This document shows positions 1 to 7,542 of a DNA stretch of 10,975 bases, in pieces (the first letter of the stretch is position 1; each line of letters starts with the position of its first letter). Position numbers and translations under genes: made by a program. Origin of the DNA: Acidobacteriota bacterium (lineage in GTDB: Bacteria > Acidobacteriota > Blastocatellia > Pyrinomonadales > Pyrinomonadaceae); assembly GCA_003222935.1 (NCBI GenBank), contig QHXL01000261.1, positions 2,982 through 13,956 of the forward strand. Reading direction: 5' to 3'. Below the pieces are notes generated by a model. It was not told the origin of the DNA and made no database searches. It saw nothing but the letters and a program-made list of their open reading frames with translations.

Positions 1-482
1 TCACAATCAACGTCACGGATTGGCAGGCGAAAGAGTAAGCGAGCCAAACGATTGTAGACAGAACCGAGAATTACCCGGTGAACAGGGTCTTCTCGTTTGA
101 CCTTGTAGCCATTTACCACGTCGCAATCCGCGGTCATAAGCGGAAGCAGACTACTTAACTCGCGCACATCATACTGTCCATCACCGTCAGTGTAGAAAAC
201 CAGGTCGTTCGTCGCATGCCGAAATCCGCTGCGCAGCGCGGCTCCATATCCCTGGTTCAGGTGGTGTGAAATCAATCGGACATGAGGTGCGACGCGAGCT
301 ATCTCAGCCACCACATTACCTGTTGAATCCATACTGCCGTCGTTAATTACAATGACCTCGTAGGTGTCGGAAAGTGTTGGAAGAAGATCCGACGCTTCTT
401 TGACCATCAAACCGATAATGTTCTCATCATTGAAGGCTGGGAAAAAAACACTGATTCCGCCAGCGCGTTGGTGCATTGTCAT
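1..482 (-). CDS. GT2 glycosyltransferase, DPM1-like (3' end cut by window edge)
   Basis: The 5' part of a family 2 glycosyltransferase; about 160 residues are visible and the rest lies left of the window. The product opens with a GT-A core: VFFPAFNDE at residues 12-20, the nucleotide-binding INDGS at 46-50, LNQGYGAAL at 76-83, the metal/sugar-nucleotide motif TDGDGQYD at 98-105, and VYNRLARLLFRLPIRDVDC at 142-160. The last stretch is typical of the dolichyl/polyprenyl-phosphate sugar transferase branch (DPM1-like), which moves a sugar from a nucleotide donor to a lipid carrier at the cytoplasmic membrane. The ATG at 480-482 is chosen; a second ATG two codons on (474-476) is possible, and neither has a clear Shine-Dalgarno. 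It diverges from the nucleotidyltransferase gene across only 46 bp. Such enzymes often supply lipid-linked sugars to GT39/GT-C type enzymes, and one is encoded at 2764-4332; that link is inference. Donor and acceptor cannot be read from the sequence. Confidence 0.9.
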   Translation of the reverse strand, partial: MTMHQRAGGISVFFPAFNDENIIGLMVKEASDLLPTLSDTYEVIVINDGSMDSTGNVVAEIARVAPHVRLISHHLNQGYGAALRSGFRHATNDLVFYTDGDGQYDVRELSSLLPLMTADCDVVNGYKVKREDPVHRVILGSVYNRLARLLFRLPIRDVDC

Positions 483-528
483 TAGGTGGTTAGATAAATA
501 TCATGATTAAGCTCTTAAGATAAATACT

Positions 529-1689
529 ATGTCGACAAGCTTTTGGCCCAGTGAAAATCAGGAACTACTCCTTCGTGCCTGCCTAAGTAGTGGTCATAAT
601 GCATTGACGGCGTGGCAGGAATGGCAGGTAATTTTTGAGTCGGGATCGTTTGACGAAGGATCCCGACGCTTACTTCCACTACTTTATAGGAATCTTCAGA
701 CGCAAAAGATATCAGGTCCTCTCGTTTCCTTGTTAAAGGAAGAGTATTTTCAGACTTGGAGTGAGAACCAGTTTTGTTTGCGGGGAATTGCGAGTCTGAT
801 CGCCGAGTTTAACCAGCAGGGAATACCGAATGTCCTTTTGAAGGGTTCTGCATTAGGTGTTCTCTATTATGAAGACGTCGGCCTCCGACCGATGAAGGAC
901 ATTGACCTGATGGTTTCACGAGATCAGGCAAATCGTGCAATGCAGCTATTGATAAGCTCTGGTTGGATACCCACATACTCCTCGCCGGAAGCCCTCATAC
1001 CGTTTGAACAGGCCACGGAATTCACCGATGCGAACAATCAGAAACTAGATCTCCATTGGCGGTTGATGTGGGAAGGAAGACCTTCTTTGGGCGATACGGA
1101 TTTTTGGCAGGCAAGTATTCCAATGCAACTCAATGGAGTGCAGACGAGGTCATTATGTCCTGCGGACCAGTTGCTGCACGTTTGTGTGCACGGTGCGAAA
1201 TGGAACGATACTTCACCGTTGCGTTGGATACCTGACGCTCTGATGATCATTCGTTCTCGGAAAATGAAAATTGATTGGACGAGATTGGTTCACCAAGCCC
1301 AGAAGCGTCAGCTAACTCTGCCTATGAGGGAGACGCTCAGTTATCTGGACAGGTTATTTGAAGCCGGGATACCGACAGAAGTTTTGAGTCAGTTAGAAGG
1401 TTCACGGACTACAAGATTGGAACGCTGGTCCTATCGAACAAGGTTAGGCAGTAACGACTCGCTCAAGATGACGACTGTCCTTTGGCATTGGATGAATTCT
1501 TTGGTAGTGAATTGTGAAGGAACACTACCTCAACGACTCGTTCAGCTTTCACAGTATCTCCAGAGCCTTTGGTCCATAACAGGTAGCTGGAAGATCCCGA
1601 TCTATCTGGTCATGAAACCAATAAAAAGGCTCTATTCCACAATCAAGTTAACTTTAAGGAACGCCTCAGCTTCTGAATCACGCAATTAA
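529..1689 (+). CDS. Nucleotidyltransferase family protein (PF14907-like)
   Basis: A 386-residue soluble protein of the uncharacterised nucleotidyltransferase family NTP_transf_5 (PF14907). Visible signatures are LLKGSA at 103-108, the catalytic carboxylate pair in RPMKDIDLMV (D124 and D126), and a third likely carboxylate in LDLHW (D174), as expected for a pol-beta-type nucleotidyltransferase fold. The remaining C-terminal half is mostly helical with no recognised motif. The family's substrate is not firmly established. Members recur in lasso-peptide clusters with an HPr-kinase-like enzyme (PadeN beside PadeK in the paeninodin cluster) and in polysaccharide loci. Here the kinase-like gene (8933-9949) and a PqqD gene (7277-7525) are about 6-7 kb away in the same locus, so a functional link is plausible but inferred. 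The ATG at 529 lacks a strong Shine-Dalgarno. The stop is 14 bp before the acyltransferase gene, so the two are probably co-transcribed. Confidence 0.85.
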   Translation: MSTSFWPSENQELLLRACLSSGHNALTAWQEWQVIFESGSFDEGSRRLLPLLYRNLQTQKISGPLVSLLKEEYFQTWSENQFCLRGIASLIAEFNQQGIPNVLLKGSALGVLYYEDVGLRPMKDIDLMVSRDQANRAMQLLISSGWIPTYSSPEALIPFEQATEFTDANNQKLDLHWRLMWEGRPSLGDTDFWQASIPMQLNGVQTRSLCPADQLLHVCVHGAKWNDTSPLRWIPDALMIIRSRKMKIDWTRLVHQAQKRQLTLPMRETLSYLDRLFEAGIPTEVLSQLEGSRTTRLERWSYRTRLGSNDSLKMTTVLWHWMNSLVVNCEGTLPQRLVQLSQYLQSLWSITGSWKIPIYLVMKPIKRLYSTIKLTLRNASASESRN

Positions 1690-1703
1690 ACCAGCACTCT
1701 CTA

Positions 1704-2804
1704 ATGCCGGTATTAATGCCAACTAAATTCCAGACTCTTCAGTTTTGTCGCGGGCTCGCTGCCGTCCTGGTTCTGCTCTTTCACGCGACTTTCGTCAGTG
1801 AGTCTTTTCTCAATTACGATCTGTTGCATGGGGTTTTTCTGTTTGGCTCCAGCGGCGTGGATTTCTTTTTTGTCCTGAGCGGTTTCATTATCTTTTGGGT
1901 TCATGGCGAAGATCTGGGCCATCCAGAGGCGTTGAGACCTTACTTAAGAAAGCGCTTCATCCGGATTTATCCATTGTACTGGGTTGTATTTTTCCTACTT
2001 CTGCCCATCTATTTCGGAGTACCAGGCAATCTTCACGAGTGCCTGGTACTCCTGAAGTCGTTCCTGCTTCTGCCTCAAGTTAGCAACCCGGTGGTGACAG
2101 TCGCATGGAGTCTCTCATCGGAATTATTCTTTTACGGTTTATTTGGATTGGCGATCTACTTGTCATGGAGAGGCATGCGCGTAGTCGTTATCCTGTGGTT
2201 ATTAGTCACAACATTCTTCTGGCTTGCGAAACTGTTGACCTACGGGACGTTCCAAATGCCGTCGCATACAGGCTTCGTGTTTTCTTCGTATAACCTCGAA
2301 TTCGCAATGGGCTGTTTGGCGGCAATCCTGGCGGGAAGTATTCGTCCATCTCGTTGCTGGTGGTTAGCGCCAATTGGGCTGACCCTCTTTCTAATTTCTG
2401 GATTGAACGAGCCGTTTTTGCACTCCCTCTTTGGCCGGCGCCACTCCGTTCTGGCCTATGGACTGCCGTCAATGCTCATGGTCCTGGGAGCTGTTCAATG
2501 GGAGCGACGCAGTATCAGGACCATTCCGTCCTATCTTTTGTTGCCGGGTGAAGCCTCCTACTCCATTTATCTAACCCATTATGCGTTACTGGATCTTTTT
2601 GTGAGAGGAAGTATTGCTTCAGGACTCGTTGCTTTAATTGGGCCAGGGCTCGTTATAGCACTGATCATAGCGGCCACTTTTACCATCGGCGTTATGGTTC
2701 ACTTATTCATCGAAAACCCGATGCTTGCGCGTTTGCGAAAGAAAAGCAGCGGGATCGACCCGGCTAATCATCAACAACCCGCTCCCGTCGAAGCATTACC
2801 GTAG
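1704..2804 (+). CDS. Acyltransferase 3 family membrane protein (OafA-like)
   Basis: A 366-residue polytopic membrane acyltransferase (PF01757), the family that O-acetylates or otherwise acylates exported sugars and polysaccharides. Key features in order: R16-x10-H27 in the first membrane helix (family catalytic motif), GVDFFFVLSGF at 51-61, RFIRIYPLYW at 84-93, SLSSELFFYG at 136-145, SYSIYLTHY at 285-293 and FIENP at 335-339. About ten hydrophobic segments are visible, and the length matches the short forms without a periplasmic SGNH domain. The first ATG at 1704 is used; an ATG at 1716 would remove four residues and neither has a clear ribosome site. The gene follows the nucleotidyltransferase by 14 bp. 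Its last 41 bp overlap the 3' end of the opposite-strand gene. A perfect 13-bp inverted repeat sits inside it at 2016-2052. Acetylation of the polysaccharide made by this locus is the likely role; the acceptor is unknown. Confidence 0.93.
   Translation: MPVLMPTKFQTLQFCRGLAAVLVLLFHATFVSESFLNYDLLHGVFLFGSSGVDFFFVLSGFIIFWVHGEDLGHPEALRPYLRKRFIRIYPLYWVVFFLLLPIYFGVPGNLHECLVLLKSFLLLPQVSNPVVTVAWSLSSELFFYGLFGLAIYLSWRGMRVVVILWLLVTTFFWLAKLLTYGTFQMPSHTGFVFSSYNLEFAMGCLAAILAGSIRPSRCWWLAPIGLTLFLISGLNEPFLHSLFGRRHSVLAYGLPSMLMVLGAVQWERRSIRTIPSYLLLPGEASYSIYLTHYALLDLFVRGSIASGLVALIGPGLVIALIIAATFTIGVMVHLFIENPMLARLRKKSSGIDPANHQQPAPVEALP
2016..2052. repeat. Perfect 13-bp inverted repeat inside the acyltransferase gene
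   Basis: GGAGTACCAGGCA at 2016-2028 is exactly complementary to TGCCTGGTACTCC at 2040-2052, with an 11-nt loop between. It would form a strong hairpin in the mRNA. It is in frame and codes for ordinary residues in the loop after the third membrane segment, so it may be coincidental. Confidence 0.8.
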
Positions 2805-4332
2805 AACTTGTCCGCCAGGCGAAAAGATTTCTTCGTCGCACGGGGATAAGAATGTGCCGCTCAGGATACTCACCTCGATACAGTCGCTCGCCGAGATCGT
2901 AAAGTTGACCTGATGAAAGCTGCGTCACGCGGGCCATGGCAATTGGGTCGTGTTCCGCGACAGCCAACCAGAAATAGTCATCTGAAAGCGTCACATCCGG
3001 AGCGCATTGTTTAGTTTGGAATCGTCGTTCACCCGTGAGGTTAAGGGCTAGACGGAGCCCCTGTTCTACGTAGGGTGATAAACCATAGATATTGATAGGC
3101 CCAACGTTACGAGGTTCTTTTTGCGATAGATCTCGCGCGAGCAATAAGGAGGGGCCATCGGGACCATGTAGAACCTCCGCCAGGTTATCGGTAAACCCGG
3201 CAATGGAACTCCAGGCGAGCAAGAAGACTATCGCCAGCGCTCGCAGGTAGTGGTTCCGTAAGCTAAAAGCGGAAGCTGAAACCAGGAGTAAGTATGAACC
3301 CGTCACCAGGATTAAGTAACGTGGCTCCCACTTCCAGGTGAAAATTCTGCCGACAACCTCACTGGAAATAATGGGGAAGGCGGAAAGCCACAATAGCAAA
3401 GTATATGGATTCAAGTTGCGTTCACGATTGGGATCTTTTGAGTCTGATCCTGAAAAGTTTTTTAACGCTGCTAGGACAATGACCAGCACGATGAAGCTTC
3501 CAGTAAGCGTCAATGCCGTAGAGTTGAATCCACCCTGAAAACAGCGAAACAGCAGCAAGAGACTGCGGACACCAGGTGGGTAATACCAGGTAAGCTTATC
3601 GAGAAAAGTATAGGAAACCTGCGTCGAAACATAGACGATAACTCCAATCCAAGGCAGGTAACTCAGAACGATGATTGCCGTTGCGAATGTGAGCGAGCGC
3701 AAGTGCTTTCGATCCCTGACGAGAATCCATAGGTACTCGCCGACGATCATGAACCAGGCGAAATAATGCGTATAAACGAACACTATGTTTACTAGCGTCA
3801 GCGCAACGAGTGTCTGCTTTTGATTTGTTGACCGGCTGCGCAGGAGCATCACAAACACTGCTTGCGAACTCAGTGAAAGCAGCAGCAGCAAACTATTTGA
3901 CCGCAGATAGTAGCTGTAAAGAATTAAATAGTTATTGACTGCCGCGAGAGCGAGTGTGAGGACGATGACCGGCATCTGAAAACTGAGTTTGCGACCTAAT
4001 ATGATCAAGGGCACGATAGAGACGATCGAAAACATAACCGGCAGGATTCGCAGTCCAGGCACTGAACTACCCGTAACGTAGATCCACAGCTTGAGAGGAA
4101 AATAGAAAAGCGGCGGGTGGATCATATCGAGTCCCGCTCGTTTAAAGAGAGTAAGCCATGATCCTTGCGAGAGAGAAAAACTAAAAACCTCATCACCCCA
4201 GAGGTGAGGGGTCCACAACGACCAAATCCGCAACCCGATGTAAAGCCCGATCACTGCAACCATTATTGCAATCAACAGCCAATTTCGAGAGATGTGTTCT
4301 TCGTTAAGTTTAGCGGATATTTGAGCTGTCAT
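2764..4332 (-). CDS. GT39-like (ArnT/PMT-type) membrane glycosyltransferase
   Basis: A 522-residue polytopic protein resembling family 39 / GT-C glycosyltransferases, which transfer a sugar from a polyprenyl-phosphate carrier on the outer face of the cytoplasmic membrane. After the first membrane helix (about residues 18-37) comes LWGDEVFSFS with the acidic pair D47-E48, the catalytic-loop signature of the superfamily, then IHPPLFY at 71-77 and VPGLRILPV at 91-99. About ten more hydrophobic helices follow, ending near residue 385. The last 130 residues are soluble and presumably periplasmic. The start at 4332 overlaps the 3' end of the DUF4091 gene by 23 bp, which suggests translational coupling; no good ribosome site is seen. 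The 3' end is convergent with, and overlaps, the acyltransferase gene by 41 bp. The donor may be a lipid-linked sugar made by the DPM1-like enzyme at 1-482, by inference. The acceptor (lipid, polysaccharide or protein) cannot be assigned. Confidence 0.85.
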   Translation of the reverse strand: MTAQISAKLNEEHISRNWLLIAIMVAVIGLYIGLRIWSLWTPHLWGDEVFSFSLSQGSWLTLFKRAGLDMIHPPLFYFPLKLWIYVTGSSVPGLRILPVMFSIVSIVPLIILGRKLSFQMPVIVLTLALAAVNNYLILYSYYLRSNSLLLLLSLSSQAVFVMLLRSRSTNQKQTLVALTLVNIVFVYTHYFAWFMIVGEYLWILVRDRKHLRSLTFATAIIVLSYLPWIGVIVYVSTQVSYTFLDKLTWYYPPGVRSLLLLFRCFQGGFNSTALTLTGSFIVLVIVLAALKNFSGSDSKDPNRERNLNPYTLLLWLSAFPIISSEVVGRIFTWKWEPRYLILVTGSYLLLVSASAFSLRNHYLRALAIVFLLAWSSIAGFTDNLAEVLHGPDGPSLLLARDLSQKEPRNVGPINIYGLSPYVEQGLRLALNLTGERRFQTKQCAPDVTLSDDYFWLAVAEHDPIAMARVTQLSSGQLYDLGERLYRGEYPERHILIPVRRRNLFAWRTSSTVMLRRERVVDD

Positions 4333-5980
4333 TGGTGATCGTTGTGTTTAGACCCTCACTAGCTGCAATGGCATCTAACGACACTATGTCTCGAGCCACT
4401 TGCTCACGAAAACATGAGTATTCCTCGGCCGCGATTTCGCCATACGGAACTGGATTCGTCTCGGAGAGGATATCGATCTGAGTAAGAGAAATTCGGCTCA
4501 GGAAGCTTTCAACTCTACGCCATGATTCGCTAATGGAGTTGTGGACCGCGAGTGAGTTACAGGTTTTGTATTTCTTAATCGTTGCCGCCAGCGTGGTCAG
4601 GTATCTCAAATCGTTAATTCCATCAGCCAGGCCCTTCCATTGTCGCGTCGGGATACTGGCGAACTTAGCCGGATAAGTCGTCATGTGATCTTTGAATGGG
4701 CGATTCACCGGGCCAAGTTGGAAGTCGGGTTCCCATTCATCGAAATCGTCGAATGGTGAGAACGGAGCGCTCGGCAGATGTTGATAACAATAGGGCGCAA
4801 TGCCGTCAGCCTTACTCTTCCAAAGATACAGACCGGCAAGCACTCGATGAACGGCCGGTTTTTCCATGTGACTATGCCAGTAATAATAGGTTTTTCGTTC
4901 CCTGAGTTGTGAAAATTCCGAGTGAGCTAGAAAGTAAGTCAAGTTTGACGACAGGTAATAACTAAGTATTTCAGGTAGGCAACCGATGTCTGAGTTGTCG
5001 AGTAACCGTTTGGTAAAGGATTGTTGGACCAGCGAGGCCATGGTTTGTCCGCCTGCATCTTTTACCCGGTGCCACTGCTCGATGTGATCGCGCACGAAAG
5101 GTTCACCCCGGAGATCCATTTCATCGCTGACGTAATAGATTGGACTGAGTCCTCGAAAGTTAATCTTTGAGAACCAGTCAGAATAAGGACCAGTAAGTAC
5201 AAGATTACGATCGAAACCAATATCGTCGGCTATATCTACTGCCCTTTGCAGTCGGTCCGAACTGCATTCGTTCAGAGAAATGCTGCGAAATCCGTGAGTG
5301 TAGATGTCTTGTAAGTGTGAACGGAATCTCTTCTCACTCAGATAATGCTGAGGCCAGTTACAATCCAAAGTGCCTTTGAACCAGATGAAGAGATCCTGGT
5401 CTGCCTCGAGTAGCTTAATGGGCAGCACCTCGACTTGCAGATCCAGTCTTTGAACACTTCGCTGATTGCGTTCTTGCAGGTCAATATGGCCGCGATAAAT
5501 TCCAGGTACGGTGTCTCCCGGTACATGTACAGACACCCAGATTTGTTTTGATTGGTTCGCATCCAAAGACGTCAATACGTCGCCGGCAAGTCGAATGTCA
5601 GGTGGCTGGTAGAGCGGAGACCTGCGTAAAAGGTGTCTCCAATGCTGACATCTTCCTCTTCTCGTGTAACCGTCGCGGAGCGGAACGCGGTCGTCCTTTA
5701 GCAGGAGCTCCGCGACTCGTACTGGTGAGGATTGGTAGATCCCGATACCGGCCTGTTCCCAGACCTTGACGACAAATAGGTCAATGCAACTTTTTGGGAT
5801 GAGGTTGTTCGAACTCCTTAGATTACTTGGCGATAACAGAAGTTCGGTAGTCGATTCAGTTGCAGAGATTGAAAAAGAGAGCGAAAGCATTTCGCCAGCT
5901 GTTCCGACACCTTCTACGCTGCTGATCTTTTCATTCTCGGCGCATGTTGAGTAAGGCGAGTTCTTGAAAAATGACAGCAT
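4310..5980 (-). CDS. DUF4091 domain protein, glycoside-hydrolase-like
   Basis: A 556-residue protein with the architecture of DUF4091 proteins, which resemble glycoside hydrolases. A beta-rich N-terminal module (about 25-190) ends in WVSVHVPGDTVPGIYRGHI (148-166), the PGxYxG pattern of these proteins. A barrel-like region follows, with YYVSDEMDL at 282-290 where relatives have an acidic DE pair (D286-E287). The family-typical C-terminal LADGINDLRYLTTL is at 451-464. The function is not biochemically known; relatives are assumed to cleave or bind polysaccharide. Oddly, no signal peptide is visible at the ATG at 5978-5980 and no Shine-Dalgarno precedes it. The frame stays open upstream to a stop at 6056-6058, beside the palindrome, and those codons look protein-like, so the 5' end may have been altered. 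The gene overlaps the downstream GT39-like gene by 23 bp and probably forms one unit with it. Confidence 0.8.
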   Translation of the reverse strand: MLSFFKNSPYSTCAENEKISSVEGVGTAGEMLSLSFSISATESTTELLLSPSNLRSSNNLIPKSCIDLFVVKVWEQAGIGIYQSSPVRVAELLLKDDRVPLRDGYTRRGRCQHWRHLLRRSPLYQPPDIRLAGDVLTSLDANQSKQIWVSVHVPGDTVPGIYRGHIDLQERNQRSVQRLDLQVEVLPIKLLEADQDLFIWFKGTLDCNWPQHYLSEKRFRSHLQDIYTHGFRSISLNECSSDRLQRAVDIADDIGFDRNLVLTGPYSDWFSKINFRGLSPIYYVSDEMDLRGEPFVRDHIEQWHRVKDAGGQTMASLVQQSFTKRLLDNSDIGCLPEILSYYLSSNLTYFLAHSEFSQLRERKTYYYWHSHMEKPAVHRVLAGLYLWKSKADGIAPYCYQHLPSAPFSPFDDFDEWEPDFQLGPVNRPFKDHMTTYPAKFASIPTRQWKGLADGINDLRYLTTLAATIKKYKTCNSLAVHNSISESWRRVESFLSRISLTQIDILSETNPVPYGEIAAEEYSCFREQVARDIVSLDAIAASEGLNTTITNDSSNIR

Positions 5981-6059
5981 GTATTTGATAGTAACAAAAT
6001 CCGTCTCGCTGAATCCCAGGTGTCCAATTGCATTACTAGTTGACTCTGGATCTCCTCAG

Positions 6060-6144
6060 CGCACTCTCAGCCTCCTCTGCATCTTTGCAGTTGCGAAGGG
6101 GAATAACTCTTTAACGCGGAGACGCAGAGGACGCTGAGATTGCG
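6060..6144. repeat. Long imperfect palindrome (REP/MITE-like) in a divergent intergenic region
   Basis: The left arm, 6060-6092, and the right arm, 6112-6144, are inverted copies of about 33 bp with six or seven mismatches and a 19-nt loop. The conserved cores are TCTCAGC and TCCTCTGC on the left, and GCAGAGGA and GCTGAGA on the right. Transcribed from either strand it would fold into a long hairpin. The purine-rich sequence with repeated GCAGAG and GACGC units resembles short dispersed palindromes seen many times in some bacterial genomes; that is recalled, not tested. It lies between the divergent genes starting at 5980 and 6159, exactly where regulatory signals would be expected. Confidence 0.75.
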
Positions 6145-6158
6145 TCGAGAAGGAAGAA

Positions 6159-7215
6159 TTGACAAGCACCCAGGTGCCTAAAATGCAAATGCAAGATCAA
6201 AAGGTTCGTCCCCGGATTATCGTGCTCGTACCAGTACGCAATGAAGCATGGATTCTGAAAACGTTTCTAGAGTGTGCAAGTCTCTGGGCCGATCACATCA
6301 TCGTCGCCGATCAGTCATCGACAGATGGCTCCACAGAAATCGCAGCCGCTTTTCCGAAAGTCACGGTGATAGAAAACCCTTTACCCCACTACAGCGAAGT
6401 CGAACGGCAACAGTTGCTAATTTGTGCTGATTGCGATTGATGCTGACGAAATCGTGTCGGCTAATATTCTTACCAGCGCGGATTGGGAGAACGCGATTCA
6501 CCAACCACCTGGCACAGTTTTAGGTTTCGCGAAAGTTGAACTCTACGGATCCGCAAAAGAATACTTCCTACACTCGGTGGAGGATAAGAGTTCATTTATT
6601 CCATTCGGGTTTGTCGATGATGGCACAACTCATAACGGAGAGGTCCTACACACCTGCCGGATCCCGGAACGGGCTGACTCGCCCCGCTTTAACTTAAAGG
6701 AGGTGGTAGTTCTTCACCTTACGCGCTTCAATACGCTTCGTGCTGAAAGTAAGGATCGCTGGTACCGGTGCTTCGAGCGCATTTCAAAGCCCGAAAAGAA
6801 CATCTTAACGATCCATCGTTTGTATGACTTTTTTGAACGGCTAAAAGATCAATTCAACATTCGTAACACCCGGCCCGACTGGTTCAGCAATTACGACAAG
6901 AGCGGGGTCGACCTCACATTTAGCGACACAGAAACAATCTTTTGGTGGGATTGGGAGATTCTGCGCTTCTTTAAGCAGCACGGAACCGCGCCATTTCGTC
7001 ATTTGGATATCTGGGATGTCGATTGGGAAGCGTTGCGCCGGCAGGGCTTAGCACAGGGAATTGAGGGACTGCCAGAAAAGCCACTCGAGCTTCCACTCAG
7101 CCTGCAAGATCGATTGATTCGTGCTGTGCTAAAGCTCCCGTATGCTCGCGGTCTGGTGAATAGAATCATGTCGCGCATGTTTCGTTACGGAATCATTAGA
7201 ACTGTTACCCCCTAA
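6159..7215 (+). pseudogene. GT2 glycosyltransferase, frameshifted with a small internal deletion
   Basis: A family 2 glycosyltransferase now in two frames. The first part (6159-6440) carries IVLVPVRNEAWIL (21-33), IIVADQSSTDGS (47-58) and VERQQLLI (81-88), then runs into an early stop. The second frame resumes at 6424 with LIAIDADEIVSAN, containing the DxD-type motif, and continues to 7215 through FGFVDDG and the conserved C-terminal half. In intact relatives, as I recall them, about 11 residues separate RQQLL from the leucine-rich strand before the ALDADE motif. Here they are missing, so the lesion looks like a deletion of about 30-35 bp that is not a multiple of three, rather than a one-base error. 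Starts TTG 6159 (AGGA just upstream), GTG 6174 or ATG 6183 are all possible; 6183 fits the domain best. Without frameshifting the product would lack its catalytic motif. The gene ends 61 bp before the PqqD gene, which has its own promoter. Confidence 0.8.
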
Positions 7216-7225
7216 GTAACCACGC

Positions 7226-7253
7226 TTGACTTCCTTAAGTCGAAACCTAAAAT
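7226..7253 (+). promoter_or_regulatory. Sigma70-type promoter for the PqqD and peptide genes
   Basis: A TTGACT -35 box at 7226-7231 and a TAAAAT -10 box at 7248-7253 are separated by 16 bp; each matches five of six consensus bases. Transcription would start near 7260, leaving a short leader before the ATG at 7277. A small inverted repeat, GACTT / AAGTC (7228-7232 and 7237-7241), overlaps the -35 box and spacer and could be an operator. The promoter falls in the 61-bp gap after the broken GT2 gene, so the two downstream genes do not depend on it. Confidence 0.6.
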
Positions 7254-7276
7254 GAAAATGCACTTGAGGAGACTTC

Positions 7277-7525
7277 ATGGTCGACAGCAGCAACATTATC
7301 TGGTCAGTCGTGGATGGCGAAGCCGTTCTACTCGACACTTCTTCGGGGCACTATTTCTCTATGAATCCACTTGCTACGGAGATCTGGTCGCATTTGCAAA
7401 CGGGTAATTCTGTACCGCAAATCGTCCGCACGATTGCCGATAAGTACCGTATTGAGGAAGAGATCGTAAGAAGTGACGTGAGCGAACTAATTGGGGAACT
7501 ACAGTCCGCGAGATTGTGGAGCTAA
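7277..7525 (+). CDS. Stand-alone PqqD-family protein (RiPP recognition element)
   Basis: An 82-residue PqqD-like protein. The beta hairpin IIWSVVDGEAVLLDTSSG (7-24) is followed by HYFSMNPLATEIWSHL (25-40), the characteristic turn and helix, and by two helices holding VPQIVRTIADKY (46-57) and the terminal DVSELIGELQSARLW. PqqD-family domains act as RiPP recognition elements: they bind the leader of a ribosomal peptide and present it to a modifying enzyme. In split lasso systems such a protein is called B1. A clear GAGGAG ribosome site at 7266-7271 sets the ATG at 7277. The gene is expressed from the promoter at 7226-7253 and lies 17 bp upstream of a 56-codon peptide gene with an RRE-type leader motif, its most likely partner. 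It also resembles the PqqD proteins that accompany HPr-kinase-like proteins, one of which is encoded at 8933-9949. Family assignment is firm; the partner is inferred. Confidence 0.88.
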   Translation: MVDSSNIIWSVVDGEAVLLDTSSGHYFSMNPLATEIWSHLQTGNSVPQIVRTIADKYRIEEEIVRSDVSELIGELQSARLWS

Positions 7526-7542
7526 GCTAGTACCGAGGGAAA

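Noticed and set aside
503..523. Six-codon upstream open frame (ATG 503 to TAA) before the nucleotidyltransferase gene
   Set aside because: There is no ribosome site and the peptide MIKLLR has no attenuator-like codon run; it is too short to separate from chance.
6424..7215. Independent gene starting at GTG 6424
   Set aside because: It begins in the middle of a GT2 catalytic core (at the strand before DADE) and completes the fold begun at 6159, so it is the second half of a broken gene.
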